A stretch of DNA of 64,000 nt from Cognaticolwellia sediminilitoris (lineage in GTDB: Bacteria; Pseudomonadota; Gammaproteobacteria; Enterobacterales; Alteromonadaceae). The notes under the pieces were generated by a model. The model saw nothing but the letters and a program-made list of their open reading frames with translations, was not told the origin of the DNA and did not search any database. The position numbers were made by a program, and so were the translations under genes. Location of the stretch: the NCBI GenBank assembly GCA_002104535.1, contig NBOG01000012.1:1-64000 (forward strand), read 5' to 3'. Positions 25,231-34,589 of this stretch are shown here, in pieces; the first letter of the stretch is position 1; every line of letters begins with the position of its first letter.

Positions 25231-27486
25231 CTATTTTGCTTTTTTAGCAACAACCGCTTCAGCCGTGGCAGAATTATAAGGTGATGAAGTATTATCATCA
25301 TCTAACGAGTCACCTTCAGCATAGCCTTCAAAGTCATCTTCAAATTGAACGGTGGTACCAGCAACATCCGAAAACAATGTAAAGTCATCAACATAGTAAG
25401 CAGGTACACCTGTTTCTGAGCCATTATCACCCAGCTTAAATATAACGGTTTGTACACCAGCTACCACATCACTTAATGATTGCGATACCGAAGCAAACGG
25501 TTCAGTAGTTACACTCGTACCATCAATGGTCAGGGTTAATAATGGTGCAACGGTATCAGAGGCGCCAGTAGCATCCCAAGTCATTTCAACTGTTGTCCAC
25601 TTATCAGCCGTAAACGGAATAGTGACATCTACATCTTCATTGTTACGAATAACATAGCCGCCACTTTGAATGCGTAAGTCGATAAGCGCATTATTAGTAC
25701 TAGTCGATGCGCCATATAAACCGATGTAAGCATCTTTTGCAATGCCATCTTCTTTTAAGAAGGTAACGCTTAATTTACCGGCAGCAATAACATCACTTGA
25801 CGACAGTTTATAGCGTAATTCACCGGCATCGTCCGTCATGTTATCGGTAATTTTTGCCGAAAGATTATCAGGGTTAGTGCTGCCACCGCCAGAGTTATTG
25901 ATCAACTCGACAAATGCTTCAGCAGTAGCTGAATTATAAGGCGAGTCTGGATTGTCGGTATCTAACGACGCGCCATCAGCGTAGCTTTCAAAGTCATCTT
26001 CAAATTGAACAACCGTGCTATCAATATCGGCATAAAGCTTAAAGTCATCAATATAGTATGCTGCATCACCTGATACTGAGCTATTATCTCCCAGCTTAAA
26101 TATAACGGTTTGCACGCCCGCTACCACATCGCTTAATGATTGCGATACTGACGCAAATGGTTCAGTTGTAACACTCGTACCATCAATGGTTAATGTTAAT
26201 AATGGTGCAACGGTATCTGAGGCACTGGTAGCATCCCAAGTCATTTCAACCGTTGTCCACTTATCAGCCGTAAACGGAATGGTGACAAGAACATCGTCGT
26301 TGTTACGAATAACATAGCCACTGTTTTGAATACGTAAATCGATAAGGGCGTTATTAGTACTGGTTGAAGCGCCATATAAACCAATGTAAGCATCTTTTTC
26401 AATCGCCGCTTCTTTTAAAAACTTAACGGTTAATTTACCTGCAGCGATAATATCGCTTGAAGACAGTTTATAGCGAAGTTCGCCAGCATCGTCGGTCATA
26501 TTATCGGTAATTCTAGCCGCTTTTGTTGGCGCTAAATTCGTTGTACCGGTAATAGTGATAACAATTTCAGCTGCCGTGCCATCTGTAGAGCTAATAGCAA
26601 TAGTGTCAGTAACCGTATCGTTTTCATCTGTTAACGACGCTACAGTTGAATTCGTGGTATCTAGCGTATAAGTCCAGTCGCCTGTTGCTGCGATAGAAAA
26701 AGTACCAAATGTTGTGCCTAAATCGGTTTGAACTTCAGCCATGTTCTCATTAGCGTCATCATCAGTAACCACAACACTACCCATCACATCATCGGTTGCG
26801 TTTTTAGTTACGGTAGCGCTTAAATCGCCAGAAAATGTTGCAGGAGTATTTGCTGAGCTTGGCTCGATAACAGCGGTAGTTGCAGAAGTAAGTACTTCAT
26901 TGTAACCGTCAAAATCGGTATAAGAGGCTGTAACGACCATGGTTTTACCCACTTCGTTATCAGTTAGTGCATAAGTAGATTCGATTGCGCCATCAATAGC
27001 AACATCATTTGCTAGCCAGGCATATACTACGCTTTCAGGGGTAAATTCATTGTCATCTAACAACGTTGCCGTGAGTAACTTACCAGACTCTAACGTGCCT
27101 GAAATTTCTAATGTGCCGGCAAAGTTAGTAATAACATCAGCAGTAGGATTAGACATGATCCGCTCGCTGTGGCCATCGTTATCAGTATATGAAACGGTAA
27201 CGGTAATGTTAGTGCCTGCTTGTGCCTCGGTCAGCATTAAATCGCTTGATGTAGCACTTGTAATTGCAGCGCCATCGGCCATCCAAGTGTAAGAGATAGC
27301 TGAAGCGTCTAGGCCGTTAGCATCTGTTACAGAAGAGGTGAGTGTTTCGCCGACTCTTGCTTCACCGGTAAGTGAAAGCTGGCCAAAAGAATTACCTTCT
27401 TTGTCTGGTAATGTGTCGGTATTACAACCAACCATTGCTAAAGCAATCGTTGATATAGCAATCGTTTTATTCATTAACTTTTTCAT
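25231..27486 (-). CDS. Large Ig-like/VCBS lipoprotein of the alginate locus with duplicated C-terminal domain
   Basis: About 751 residues from the ATG at 27486, which has AGGA upstream; 30 extra codons upstream are not needed. The protein opens with a lipoprotein signal (LAMVGC). Two Ig-like domains of the type YTWMADGAAI...VTVSYTDNDGHSE follow, then a VCBS repeat (VTDDDANENMAEVQTDLGTTFGTFSI). The C-terminal half is a tandem duplicate of about 200 residues (ITDNMTDDAGELRYKLSSSD... to QFEDDFE.YA.G). The duplicates probably bind polysaccharide. It is exported to the surface and likely works with the lyases by holding alginate. There is no catalytic motif in it. Confidence 0.82.
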   Translation of the reverse strand: MKKLMNKTIAISTIALAMVGCNTDTLPDKEGNSFGQLSLTGEARVGETLTSSVTDANGLDASAISYTWMADGAAITSATSSDLMLTEAQAGTNITVTVSYTDNDGHSERIMSNPTADVITNFAGTLEISGTLESGKLLTATLLDDNEFTPESVVYAWLANDVAIDGAIESTYALTDNEVGKTMVVTASYTDFDGYNEVLTSATTAVIEPSSANTPATFSGDLSATVTKNATDDVMGSVVVTDDDANENMAEVQTDLGTTFGTFSIAATGDWTYTLDTTNSTVASLTDENDTVTDTIAISSTDGTAAEIVITITGTTNLAPTKAARITDNMTDDAGELRYKLSSSDIIAAGKLTVKFLKEAAIEKDAYIGLYGASTSTNNALIDLRIQNSGYVIRNNDDVLVTIPFTADKWTTVEMTWDATSASDTVAPLLTLTIDGTSVTTEPFASVSQSLSDVVAGVQTVIFKLGDNSSVSGDAAYYIDDFKLYADIDSTVVQFEDDFESYADGASLDTDNPDSPYNSATAEAFVELINNSGGGSTNPDNLSAKITDNMTDDAGELRYKLSSSDVIAAGKLSVTFLKEDGIAKDAYIGLYGASTSTNNALIDLRIQSGGYVIRNNEDVDVTIPFTADKWTTVEMTWDATGASDTVAPLLTLTIDGTSVTTEPFASVSQSLSDVVAGVQTVIFKLGDNGSETGVPAYYVDDFTLFSDVAGTTVQFEDDFEGYAEGDSLDDDNTSSPYNSATAEAVVAKKAK
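25240..26520 (-). repeat. Tandem duplication of a roughly 0.6-kb domain
   Basis: The coding sequences at about 25915-26520 and 25240-25860 are copies of each other. Runs such as GTAACACTCGTACCATCAAT and the surrounding codons are nearly identical, and both encode AGKL..FLKE....DAYIGLYGAS. The bases between copies are a short glycine/serine linker. High nucleotide identity points to a recent duplication or ongoing gene conversion. Confidence 0.85.
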
Positions 27487-27565
27487 TATTATAATCCTAC
27501 TATTTTTTGGTAAGGCATTTACGCTGCTAGTTGGTTTGTTATTAATACTAATTTGTATAGCCAGT

Positions 27566-27577
27566 TTGTCAACCAAT
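27566..27577 (-). promoter_or_regulatory. Shared motif upstream of the Ig-domain lipoprotein
   Basis: On the minus strand ATTGGTTGACAA occurs about 80 bases before the ATG at 27486. The same 12 bases lie at 29957-29968 upstream of the TonB receptor gene. The motif contains TTGACA, a perfect -35 box. Confidence 0.5.
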
Positions 27578-27669
27578 AAATCGAATTGAATTTAATTTAA
27601 TCAACTTTAATTCAAAAAACGAACAGCAATAACACGGTGTTTTGCTGCTTATTGGCCGATAAAATTACC

Positions 27670-28221
27670 CTAAAGGTTAGTTAGCTGCATTGACTCTAAG
27701 CTCTCTCTAGCTAGTGCAAGCCATTTGTTTTTGTACTTTTTATTGGTCGCGGTAAACGAAATCAAGGTTAACTTTCCGCCTACGGGTAAGGCATAAGTCA
27801 GGTTGAATTGGTACTTACCAACAGCTTTAACTTCATATTCAAAAACCGCAATTTTAGTGCCCAGTCGGCTATACACTTTGTCTTTTTTCCACTGCGCGTT
27901 GTCATTCGCCTTACGTAACATGGTCGATAATGACTTATGAATTTTATTCATGCTTTTCTTGTTTGCCGGTGTTGGGTATTGCGTAAAAGTAAAGCTGACA
28001 CTCTGATCTTTATTACTAAACGCATAGGCTGGCGGCGTACTTTGTTGGCCATAACGCTTATTCAATGCTGCGCTAGACAAGGCTTTAAAGTCAGTTGAAA
28101 GCTCGATAACTAATTGGTCATCAAAAAAATGTTGGCTGTCTGGCTCTGTCGCCTGAACAACAAAGCTAGATAGAAAACTTTGTAAACAAAGTAATAAAAT
28201 TAAAACTGATAATTTCTTCAT
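27670..28221 (-). CDS. Periplasmic protein of unknown function, 183 residues
   Basis: I place the start at the ATG at 28221 rather than 11 codons earlier. It has a signal peptide (VLILLLCLQSFLSSFVVQA) and a mature, basic domain with TFTQYPTPANKK and a YQFNLTYALPVGGKLTLISF core. It is not recognised as a family. It begins 29 bases after the second lyase gene, so the two form one unit. Its context suggests a role in alginate processing or in the periplasm of that locus. Confidence 0.65.
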   Translation of the reverse strand: MKKLSVLILLLCLQSFLSSFVVQATEPDSQHFFDDQLVIELSTDFKALSSAALNKRYGQQSTPPAYAFSNKDQSVSFTFTQYPTPANKKSMNKIHKSLSTMLRKANDNAQWKKDKVYSRLGTKIAVFEYEVKAVGKYQFNLTYALPVGGKLTLISFTATNKKYKNKWLALARESLESMQLTNL

Positions 28222-28250
28222 AGTTAATCTCTTTGGTATTAATTTCAGTA

Positions 28251-29651
28251 TCAATAACCGTCATGGCTATTATCGATTCGGTAAAAAGTTGCCTGCACAT
28301 AATCATGCGCATCACCGGAATTATTTTGGTTATAAACTCCAGCTTTAAAGTACATATATTGATTGGCCGCATCATAGCCGCTTTGTGTCATATCAACCGT
28401 TTGAACAAACTCGCTGCCATTGGCTTTGATAATTTTCACAGTAAGGGTATGGCCTGTAACGTTAATGCTGTAGCTAAACTTCTCGTTTAAAGCGATGCCT
28501 TCAGCAGGGTTGCTAGCACTATTGGAACGGCTACCGATGATCTCAAAATAAGCATCATCACCGCCTAAAGTTTCATGGGCAATGTAAATAGCGCCGAGGT
28601 TATTACCGGGTAATTTTCGATAATAAAGCCGAACGGGTTCATCATCATTAGCATGTATTTGGCCGATAATAACCCGACCAATTTGATAGTCTTCGCCGGT
28701 AGTTGTAACGCTATTAACCGCGAGCTCTGCATTTAGCTCACCGTCTACGCCGCCAGCGTTGTCTAGGTTTGACTCTGGCGCAGTTGAAAATACCCAGTTG
28801 TTTTTATTCACCCCTTGGGTGCTATAACTGGTGTTGCCTCGGCGTAGCATTTCTCTTAGCTCAGCGCGAACATAGTTAGTATTAGTTGAGGTTTTATAGC
28901 CGGAAACGGACGTGCTAAAGATCAAGCCGCCATCTGCTGATAAATTGAAAAAACGCGGGTCAAAAAAGCCATCAGCCAGGTCATTTTCTTTAATGCTGTC
29001 AGACTTACCATTGTTATCTTCATCAAGTGGCACACTTAAATACCAATCAACTAATTCAATGTTATGGCTTACGTCTTCTTGGCAACCAAAGGCTTCAATT
29101 TCTAGTACGCTACTTGGCTCTGAAACGTCAGTGCCGGCTAGCTCTAGCTTTAAATATAATGCAGTTTCTGCGCTGGTTTCATCTAAACTGATCACGTCTG
29201 GAAACAGGGTGTTTTTTTCACTTTGGTCTTCAACATTGAGCAGCTGCCAGCTTGCTTTATCTTTAGAGGCATAAACATTAAAAAGATGAACATAATCTAA
29301 ATCTTGCCAAGTAATAATGAACTGTTTTAAAAGCGCGGGCTCGGCAAGCTCAATTAAAATATTGCTGCTAGTACTAGCAGGCTGCCAACTAGAGTTATTA
29401 GTTTTTTGACCATCAAAAAGTGTCGGAATAACGCTCGATTCAGCCTCAGTATAAATTGATGAAATAGCCAATGGGTAACTTACGCTGCAAGCAATATCGT
29501 CAATAACCACGGGCGCGGGATCAGGTGCTGGTACTTGTGGTGCTGGGATCTGTTGCTCTGGAGCCGTTGCTGTTGACGTGCCGCCACAACCCGACAAGCC
29601 AATTATAGTAGCCGTTATTAATAAACTCTTTGTAAAGTGCATTATTTGCAT
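28251..29651 (-). CDS. Modular PL7 alginate lyase with N-terminal F5/8 C-like carbohydrate-binding domain
   Basis: A 466-residue lipoprotein (lipobox LSGC at about 19-22) with a proline-rich linker. A discoidin-type region at about 55-190 (STSSNILIELAEPALLKQFIITW) resembles a CBM32. The PL7 catalytic domain follows from about 200, with RAELREM, GQIHA and YFKAGVYNQN. AGGA lies six bases before the ATG at 29651. It has the same catalytic motifs as the single-domain lyase at 24057, so the locus has two lyases of different architecture. It probably starts at the surface and yields oligosaccharides for the TonB receptor. Confidence 0.92.
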   Translation of the reverse strand: MQIMHFTKSLLITATIIGLSGCGGTSTATAPEQQIPAPQVPAPDPAPVVIDDIACSVSYPLAISSIYTEAESSVIPTLFDGQKTNNSSWQPASTSSNILIELAEPALLKQFIITWQDLDYVHLFNVYASKDKASWQLLNVEDQSEKNTLFPDVISLDETSAETALYLKLELAGTDVSEPSSVLEIEAFGCQEDVSHNIELVDWYLSVPLDEDNNGKSDSIKENDLADGFFDPRFFNLSADGGLIFSTSVSGYKTSTNTNYVRAELREMLRRGNTSYSTQGVNKNNWVFSTAPESNLDNAGGVDGELNAELAVNSVTTTGEDYQIGRVIIGQIHANDDEPVRLYYRKLPGNNLGAIYIAHETLGGDDAYFEIIGSRSNSASNPAEGIALNEKFSYSINVTGHTLTVKIIKANGSEFVQTVDMTQSGYDAANQYMYFKAGVYNQNNSGDAHDYVQATFYRIDNSHDGY

Positions 29652-29951
29652 TCGTTATCCTACTAACCTTAGTCGTTTGTTGTTCAAGCATTGCCGCTTT
29701 TAATAGCCGTAAATAGCGCTATTTAATACACCTGTAGCAAATTGCATATATACAATCGTGTATGTCAAATTGGTCAAAATATTATTGCGTGTGCAAGCTT
29801 AATTTAATGTACTTTTATTAAGCATATTTTAAAAATCTAACTAATATATAACCAACAAGTCAATCATAATCGTAAAAATTCAAATCGCATTGGTTATTCG
29901 TTTTCATCTTATTGGTAATGTGGGTGGTGTGCAATAACAATAATTTAACTT

Positions 29952-29990
29952 ACCAAATTGGTTGACAATTGCGTTTTATATTGTTTGAAT
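29952..29990 (+). promoter_or_regulatory. Promoter and operator-like palindrome of the TonB receptor gene
   Basis: ACCAAATTGGT (29952-29962) is a perfect palindrome. It abuts a TTGACA -35 box (29962-29967), a 17-base spacer and TTGAAT (29985-29990) as a -10 box. A related TCAAATTGGTC lies at 29765-29775, nearer the divergent lyase gene. The rest of the 382-base gap (29652-30033) is AT-rich with no ORF. A LacI- or GntR-type repressor of alginate use could bind here. Confidence 0.55.
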
Positions 29991-30033
29991 AAAGTACAAC
30001 GAGCATAAAAACTATAATGAATCGGAAATATCA

Positions 30034-33000
30034 ATGGCTACTATCAATAAGTTAAATAAAATTAGCTGCGTTGTGCGCAAGCAAGCTAGCTACCCTAAAC
30101 AATTCTTGTGTGCATCAACGCTACTTACATTACTGGCTTTCCCTGCGGTTTCGGCTGAAGAAGAAGCTGAAAAGCAGAAAGCCGATGCTGACATTGAAGT
30201 AATTGAAGTTAGTGGTGGTTTACGACGCACCATGACTCGTTCATTGAACGAGAAGAAAAACAACACTGCCATTGTTGATGCAGTAGCCGCGGCAGACTTT
30301 GGCGACTTGCCTGGTTTATCGCTATCCGATGTTATTGAAAATATTTCAGGCGCGTCTGGCCATCGCCTAAAAGGTAGCCAAAACGAAATCTCTATTCGTG
30401 GTTTAGGCTCATATTGGGGCTATTCAACATTTAATGGCCGTACCATTACTAACGCCGGCCCCGGTCGCGCTGTTAACTTTAAAAAATTCCCATCAGAACT
30501 TGTCGACAAAGTGGTTATCTACAAATCGCAACAAGCTGACTTAGTGGAAGGTGGTACTTCAGGTACTATCGACGTTAACTCTTTACGAGCTGTTGATTAT
30601 GGCCAAGCACAAACCACTGTGCAGGCAACCGGTGTTTATAATACTTATTACGATGATGTAGAAGGTGACACGTCACCGTGGGGTAAAAAGTTTGTTATCT
30701 CAACCGTACAACAATGGGAAACAGATGATTTTGGCGCTATGGGTTTTACGCTCGGGCTTAATCATTCTGACTCTGCCAACCCTGAAGAAAACTACGGCGG
30801 CAGCTCTCAAATGGCGGTTTGTGCACTGCGCGCGGCTGACGGTTCAAACCTAATTGGTGGTAGTAATTGTGCCACAGGTCAACAAGGGGTTAGTGCAGGG
30901 CGCGTTGGTCGCGAACCTGAAATTGGTATCGATACCGATCTTGCTGACTTTGACCAAAGCAGTATTTTTTATGTACCTAATGACGCTTATTGGCGTACCG
31001 GCGAAGATGAAGATGTTCGTACCGGCGCAGTATTTACCTTTCAATGGATCCCTCGCGACGACTTAGAAGTTAATTTTGATTACGAATATTCTGATTTAGA
31101 ATATACCGAAAAGCGTATGGAATTAGGCTTAGACACACGTAGAGACGACTTAGCTGATCACATTATTGCAGACGATCACACCTTACTTTATGCAACCGGC
31201 GAAGCTCGTCCAACTTTACAAGGTGAAAACCGTAACCAAGTTGACGAATATCGTGGTGGCGGCATCGAAATAGAATACGCAGCTACTGAAGACTTAACCC
31301 TTGCCGTTGACGTTTCTTACTCTGAATCATATCGCTACCGTTTACGCCAACGTACAAAGTTTCGCTCAACTGAACGCTACAATTACGCGCTCGACTTTCG
31401 CGGCCGCAACGTACCTACGTTAACATGGTTAGACGACAGCCGTTTAGGTCCTAACGATGCAGGTTTTGCTCCGTGGGAAGCATTTGACGCTAGCGACATG
31501 AACAACTTTGTTAATGACGACCATGCATACATTGAATACCGTCGTGCACATGAAGAGCGTAACGATGACATATTCGCCATCAACCTTGACGGCGAATATC
31601 GATTAGACAACGAATATTTCTCCACTGTTAAAGTGGGTATGCGTTATTCAAAAGAACACTTGCTAGATTATGTAACCAACGACGTATCATTAGTTATTGC
31701 CGATGGTTCGCAAAGAAATGGCGCTAGTGACAACGAAGACAACAACTGGGATGAATTAAACCCAGAAGCTAACTCAGCATTAATTAATGGCATTATTGAT
31801 AACTGTCAAAATGGCCACTCAAACAACATTCAATTTACTGAAGAGCCGGGCAGTGGTGGTGACGCAACGCGTTATGCTACTTATGATCATCAATGTTTTA
31901 TCGGACAAATTTTAGGTCAACTACCGGGCGCTACTGGCACCGACTTTTATGACATTGGCGAGCGTGAAGACGGTCGTGACGGCGCTGACCGTGACGTAAC
32001 TGAAACCATCACCGCGGTATATGCCATGGGTAACTTTGACGCAGAAATTGGCGGCATGCCTGTATACGGTAACGTAGGTGTTCGAGTAGTTAAAACAGAA
32101 ACCGAATCACAAGGCTGGGGCGACAAAGTTTACATCACAACCGATGAAGACACTGGCACCTACAGCGCTGAAATTAACGCTACCGGCGATATCGAGCGGG
32201 TTAATTTAGAGTCAGACTACACTGAAGTTTTACCAAGCTTAAACTTAACTTTTCATGTTACTGACGAATTTTATGTTCGAACAGCAGCCTATCGCTCAAT
32301 GTCGCGTTTTCAACTTAACGCGATGTCGGCAGGGGTAAGTTACGAAACCTGTGAAAATGAAGACGACACCGTATGTGACCCTACAACTAACACAGATTAC
32401 TCTGCAGTAATTCGTGGCGGTGAAGCTAATGGTAACCATCTTGCGCCATATACAGCCAATAACTTAGATTTGTCTTTAGAGTATTATCCATCAGAAGACG
32501 CAGCCTTAACGTTAGCGTTTTACCATAAATCGTTCACTGGCGGTTACGAAACAACAACCGAGCAACGCGACATTATCGTCAATTTAGACGGTGTTGACAC
32601 TACGTACACCGGTGTTAGCCATTTAGTGAAGCAAACCTCAGACAAAGAATCAGTTATCAAAGGTTTTGAACTAACAGGCCAAATGCATTTTGTCGACTTA
32701 CCTGAGCCGTTTAATGGTTTAGGAGCCAAGTTTGCTTGGAACCGTGCCAGCTCTGACTTTGTTACCGAAGAGCCAGCAAGCCCAGGTATTGTTCCAGACG
32801 CTAACTTATTCGGCTTTTCAAAAGATGTCGCATCAGCGTCAATTTACTGGGAAGGCGACGACACCACGGTTCGCTTAATGTGGAAGTATCGCTCTAAGTA
32901 CTTACAACCAAACAGCTTACCGTTTCCAGACCGTTCACACCGTTATGTGCAAGACGCAACATACTTGGACATGTCGGCGAAATATAAAATTAACTCAAAT

Positions 33001-33132
33001 GTTAGCGTTTTCATCAAAGGGCTTAATTTAACCAACGAGCCACAATTAATGACCCGAGGAAACGACACAACAATCGCTGATTACTCTCGCTCAGGATCAA
33101 AATGGGAGTTTGGTGTCAAAGCTAAATTCTAA
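30034..33132 (+). CDS. TonB-dependent outer-membrane receptor of the alginate locus
   Basis: A 1032-residue receptor. A signal region (LLTLLAFPAVSA) is followed by the TonB box-like IEVIEVSG, the plug (VIENISGASGHRLKGSQNEISIRGLG) and a long beta-barrel that ends WEFGVKAKF, with the terminal Phe typical of outer-membrane barrels. It is of the large family that imports glycans in marine Alteromonadales. Its position divergent from the lyase genes, and the shared promoter motif, point to uptake of alginate oligosaccharides. The terminal hairpin at 33155 lies 23 bases after the stop. Confidence 0.92.
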   Translation: MATINKLNKISCVVRKQASYPKQFLCASTLLTLLAFPAVSAEEEAEKQKADADIEVIEVSGGLRRTMTRSLNEKKNNTAIVDAVAAADFGDLPGLSLSDVIENISGASGHRLKGSQNEISIRGLGSYWGYSTFNGRTITNAGPGRAVNFKKFPSELVDKVVIYKSQQADLVEGGTSGTIDVNSLRAVDYGQAQTTVQATGVYNTYYDDVEGDTSPWGKKFVISTVQQWETDDFGAMGFTLGLNHSDSANPEENYGGSSQMAVCALRAADGSNLIGGSNCATGQQGVSAGRVGREPEIGIDTDLADFDQSSIFYVPNDAYWRTGEDEDVRTGAVFTFQWIPRDDLEVNFDYEYSDLEYTEKRMELGLDTRRDDLADHIIADDHTLLYATGEARPTLQGENRNQVDEYRGGGIEIEYAATEDLTLAVDVSYSESYRYRLRQRTKFRSTERYNYALDFRGRNVPTLTWLDDSRLGPNDAGFAPWEAFDASDMNNFVNDDHAYIEYRRAHEERNDDIFAINLDGEYRLDNEYFSTVKVGMRYSKEHLLDYVTNDVSLVIADGSQRNGASDNEDNNWDELNPEANSALINGIIDNCQNGHSNNIQFTEEPGSGGDATRYATYDHQCFIGQILGQLPGATGTDFYDIGEREDGRDGADRDVTETITAVYAMGNFDAEIGGMPVYGNVGVRVVKTETESQGWGDKVYITTDEDTGTYSAEINATGDIERVNLESDYTEVLPSLNLTFHVTDEFYVRTAAYRSMSRFQLNAMSAGVSYETCENEDDTVCDPTTNTDYSAVIRGGEANGNHLAPYTANNLDLSLEYYPSEDAALTLAFYHKSFTGGYETTTEQRDIIVNLDGVDTTYTGVSHLVKQTSDKESVIKGFELTGQMHFVDLPEPFNGLGAKFAWNRASSDFVTEEPASPGIVPDANLFGFSKDVASASIYWEGDDTTVRLMWKYRSKYLQPNSLPFPDRSHRYVQDATYLDMSAKYKINSNVSVFIKGLNLTNEPQLMTRGNDTTIADYSRSGSKWEFGVKAKF

Positions 33133-33154
33133 CAGCAATATTTTATCAACTTAC

Positions 33155-33176
33155 GTGAGCAGCTTTTGCTGCTCAC
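33155..33176. terminator. Hairpin after the TonB receptor gene
   Basis: GTGAGCAGC and GCTGCTCAC form a perfect nine-base stem with a TTTT loop. No clear T-tract follows; it may slow transcription or protect the mRNA 3' end before the reductase gene. Confidence 0.55.
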
Positions 33177-33315
33177 AATTAAAAACACTGAAATTTTTAT
33201 TCATCAACATATAAAAGTTTCACCAGTTTAATGGCGACAATAGCTGAGCAGATAATTCAAGCTCACCGTTATGCGTTAACAGTTAAACATAAGACATTAT
33301 TTTTAGGAGATATTT

Positions 33316-34194
33316 ATGACAAAGCCAACAATTGGTTTTATCGGGCTAGGCCTTATGGGCGGCAACATGGTAGAAAACCTGCAAAAACGCGGCTACCAAT
33401 TAACCGTGCTCGACCTTAACAAAGCAGCAGTAGCTGCGTGTGTTGACCGAGGCGCCAAAGTAGCTTCTTCAGCAAAAGAGCTAGCAGCAACAAGTGACAT
33501 TATTATGCTTTGTTTAACCACTTCAAACGTGGTTGAAAGCTTAGTGTATGCCGATGACGGGATTTTAGCGGGCATTAAAGCCGGTTCAGTATTAGTCGAC
33601 TTTGGTACTTCAATACCGGCATCAACTAAAAAAATTGGTGCTGACTTAGCAGCCAAAGGCGCAGGCATGATCGACGCACCACTTGGCCGTACACCAGCGC
33701 ATGCTAAAGACGGTTTATTAAACATTATGGCTGCCGGTGACCAAGCCACCTTTGAAAAAGTAAAACCGGTATTACAAGACCAAGGCGAAAACGTATTCTA
33801 TTTGGGCGCACTTGGTGCAGGCCACACCACAAAGCTTATCAACAACTTTATGGGCATGACCACTGTTTGTGCTATGTCACAAGCGTTTGCAGTGGCTGAT
33901 CTTGCCGGTGTTGACCGCCAACAACTGTTCGACATTATGTCGACAGGGCCGTCGAACTCACCGTTTATGCAATTTTGTAAAAACTATGCCGTTGACGGTG
34001 TCAGCGACCTTGGCTTTTCAATCGCTAATGCGAATAAAGACCTTGGCTATTTTGTAAAAATGTTGGAAGAACTCGGCACAGAATCTAAAATTGCAGAAGG
34101 CTCATCCGCCAACCTACAAGCCGCATTCGACGCGGGCATGGGTAACGGTAACGTACCAGAAATATTTGACTACTTTCGTAAACTCGAAAAATAG
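33316..34194 (+). CDS. NAD(P)-dependent hydroxyacid dehydrogenase, probable alginate-derived uronate (DEH) reductase
   Basis: A 292-residue protein of the 3-hydroxyisobutyrate dehydrogenase family: GLGLMG Rossmann motif, DAPLGRTP substrate loop and the catalytic lysine in HTTKLINNF. AGGAGA precedes the ATG. Being next to alginate lyases and the receptor, the likely substrate is 4-deoxy-5-hexoseulose uronate (DEH), reduced to 2-keto-3-deoxygluconate; a family member with this role is known in Vibrio. The kinase and aldolase steps are not in the window. The substrate is inference; tartronate semialdehyde is the alternative. Confidence 0.82.
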   Translation: MTKPTIGFIGLGLMGGNMVENLQKRGYQLTVLDLNKAAVAACVDRGAKVASSAKELAATSDIIMLCLTTSNVVESLVYADDGILAGIKAGSVLVDFGTSIPASTKKIGADLAAKGAGMIDAPLGRTPAHAKDGLLNIMAAGDQATFEKVKPVLQDQGENVFYLGALGAGHTTKLINNFMGMTTVCAMSQAFAVADLAGVDRQQLFDIMSTGPSNSPFMQFCKNYAVDGVSDLGFSIANANKDLGYFVKMLEELGTESKIAEGSSANLQAAFDAGMGNGNVPEIFDYFRKLEK

Positions 34195-34215
34195 TTTCAC
34201 CAATTAAGCATATTT

Positions 34216-34260
34216 TTAAGGCTTTTTCTTACACGGAGTTGTTAAAGCCTTAACTTTTTT
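34216..34260 (+). terminator. Intrinsic terminator ending the alginate locus
   Basis: TTAAGGCTTT (34216-34225) pairs with AAAGCCTTAA (34244-34253), followed by CTTTTTT. Beyond it, to 34589, is an AT-rich gap with no ORF or repeat that I can see. Confidence 0.8.
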
Positions 34261-34589
34261 CACTTAAGTAACCCTAAAAGTCAAACCTCTAAAATCTAAT
34301 CCGAAAATATTCAATTTTCAGAGTCACTAATTAAAAACATTAAATTATAACATCTTCGGCACTACTTACTCATTTATCATTTTTAATGGTTTTACTTTGT
34401 GGCTATAATCAGTTGTTTCATACTTTTAAATTAGCTATACATCTAAAGCATTATTAATGCTTTAATCACGAAGATAAAAGTCTGCCTTTGCATTCAAAAG
34501 ATAGACAATGCTTAATTTTAAGTTTTATAGTCAAAGGTACTAATAATTAAAAATTAAAGTACTTTTTTATAATTAAGGAGGATACTAAG

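Noticed and set aside
33231..33419. Small ORF upstream of the reductase gene
   Set aside because: It overlaps the reductase start in another frame and lacks a ribosome site; its content follows the reductase codons.
1017..34194. The two beta-hydroxyacid dehydrogenases as a recent duplication
   Set aside because: Their motifs and lengths agree only at family level; substrate loops and most of the sequence differ, so they are old paralogs.
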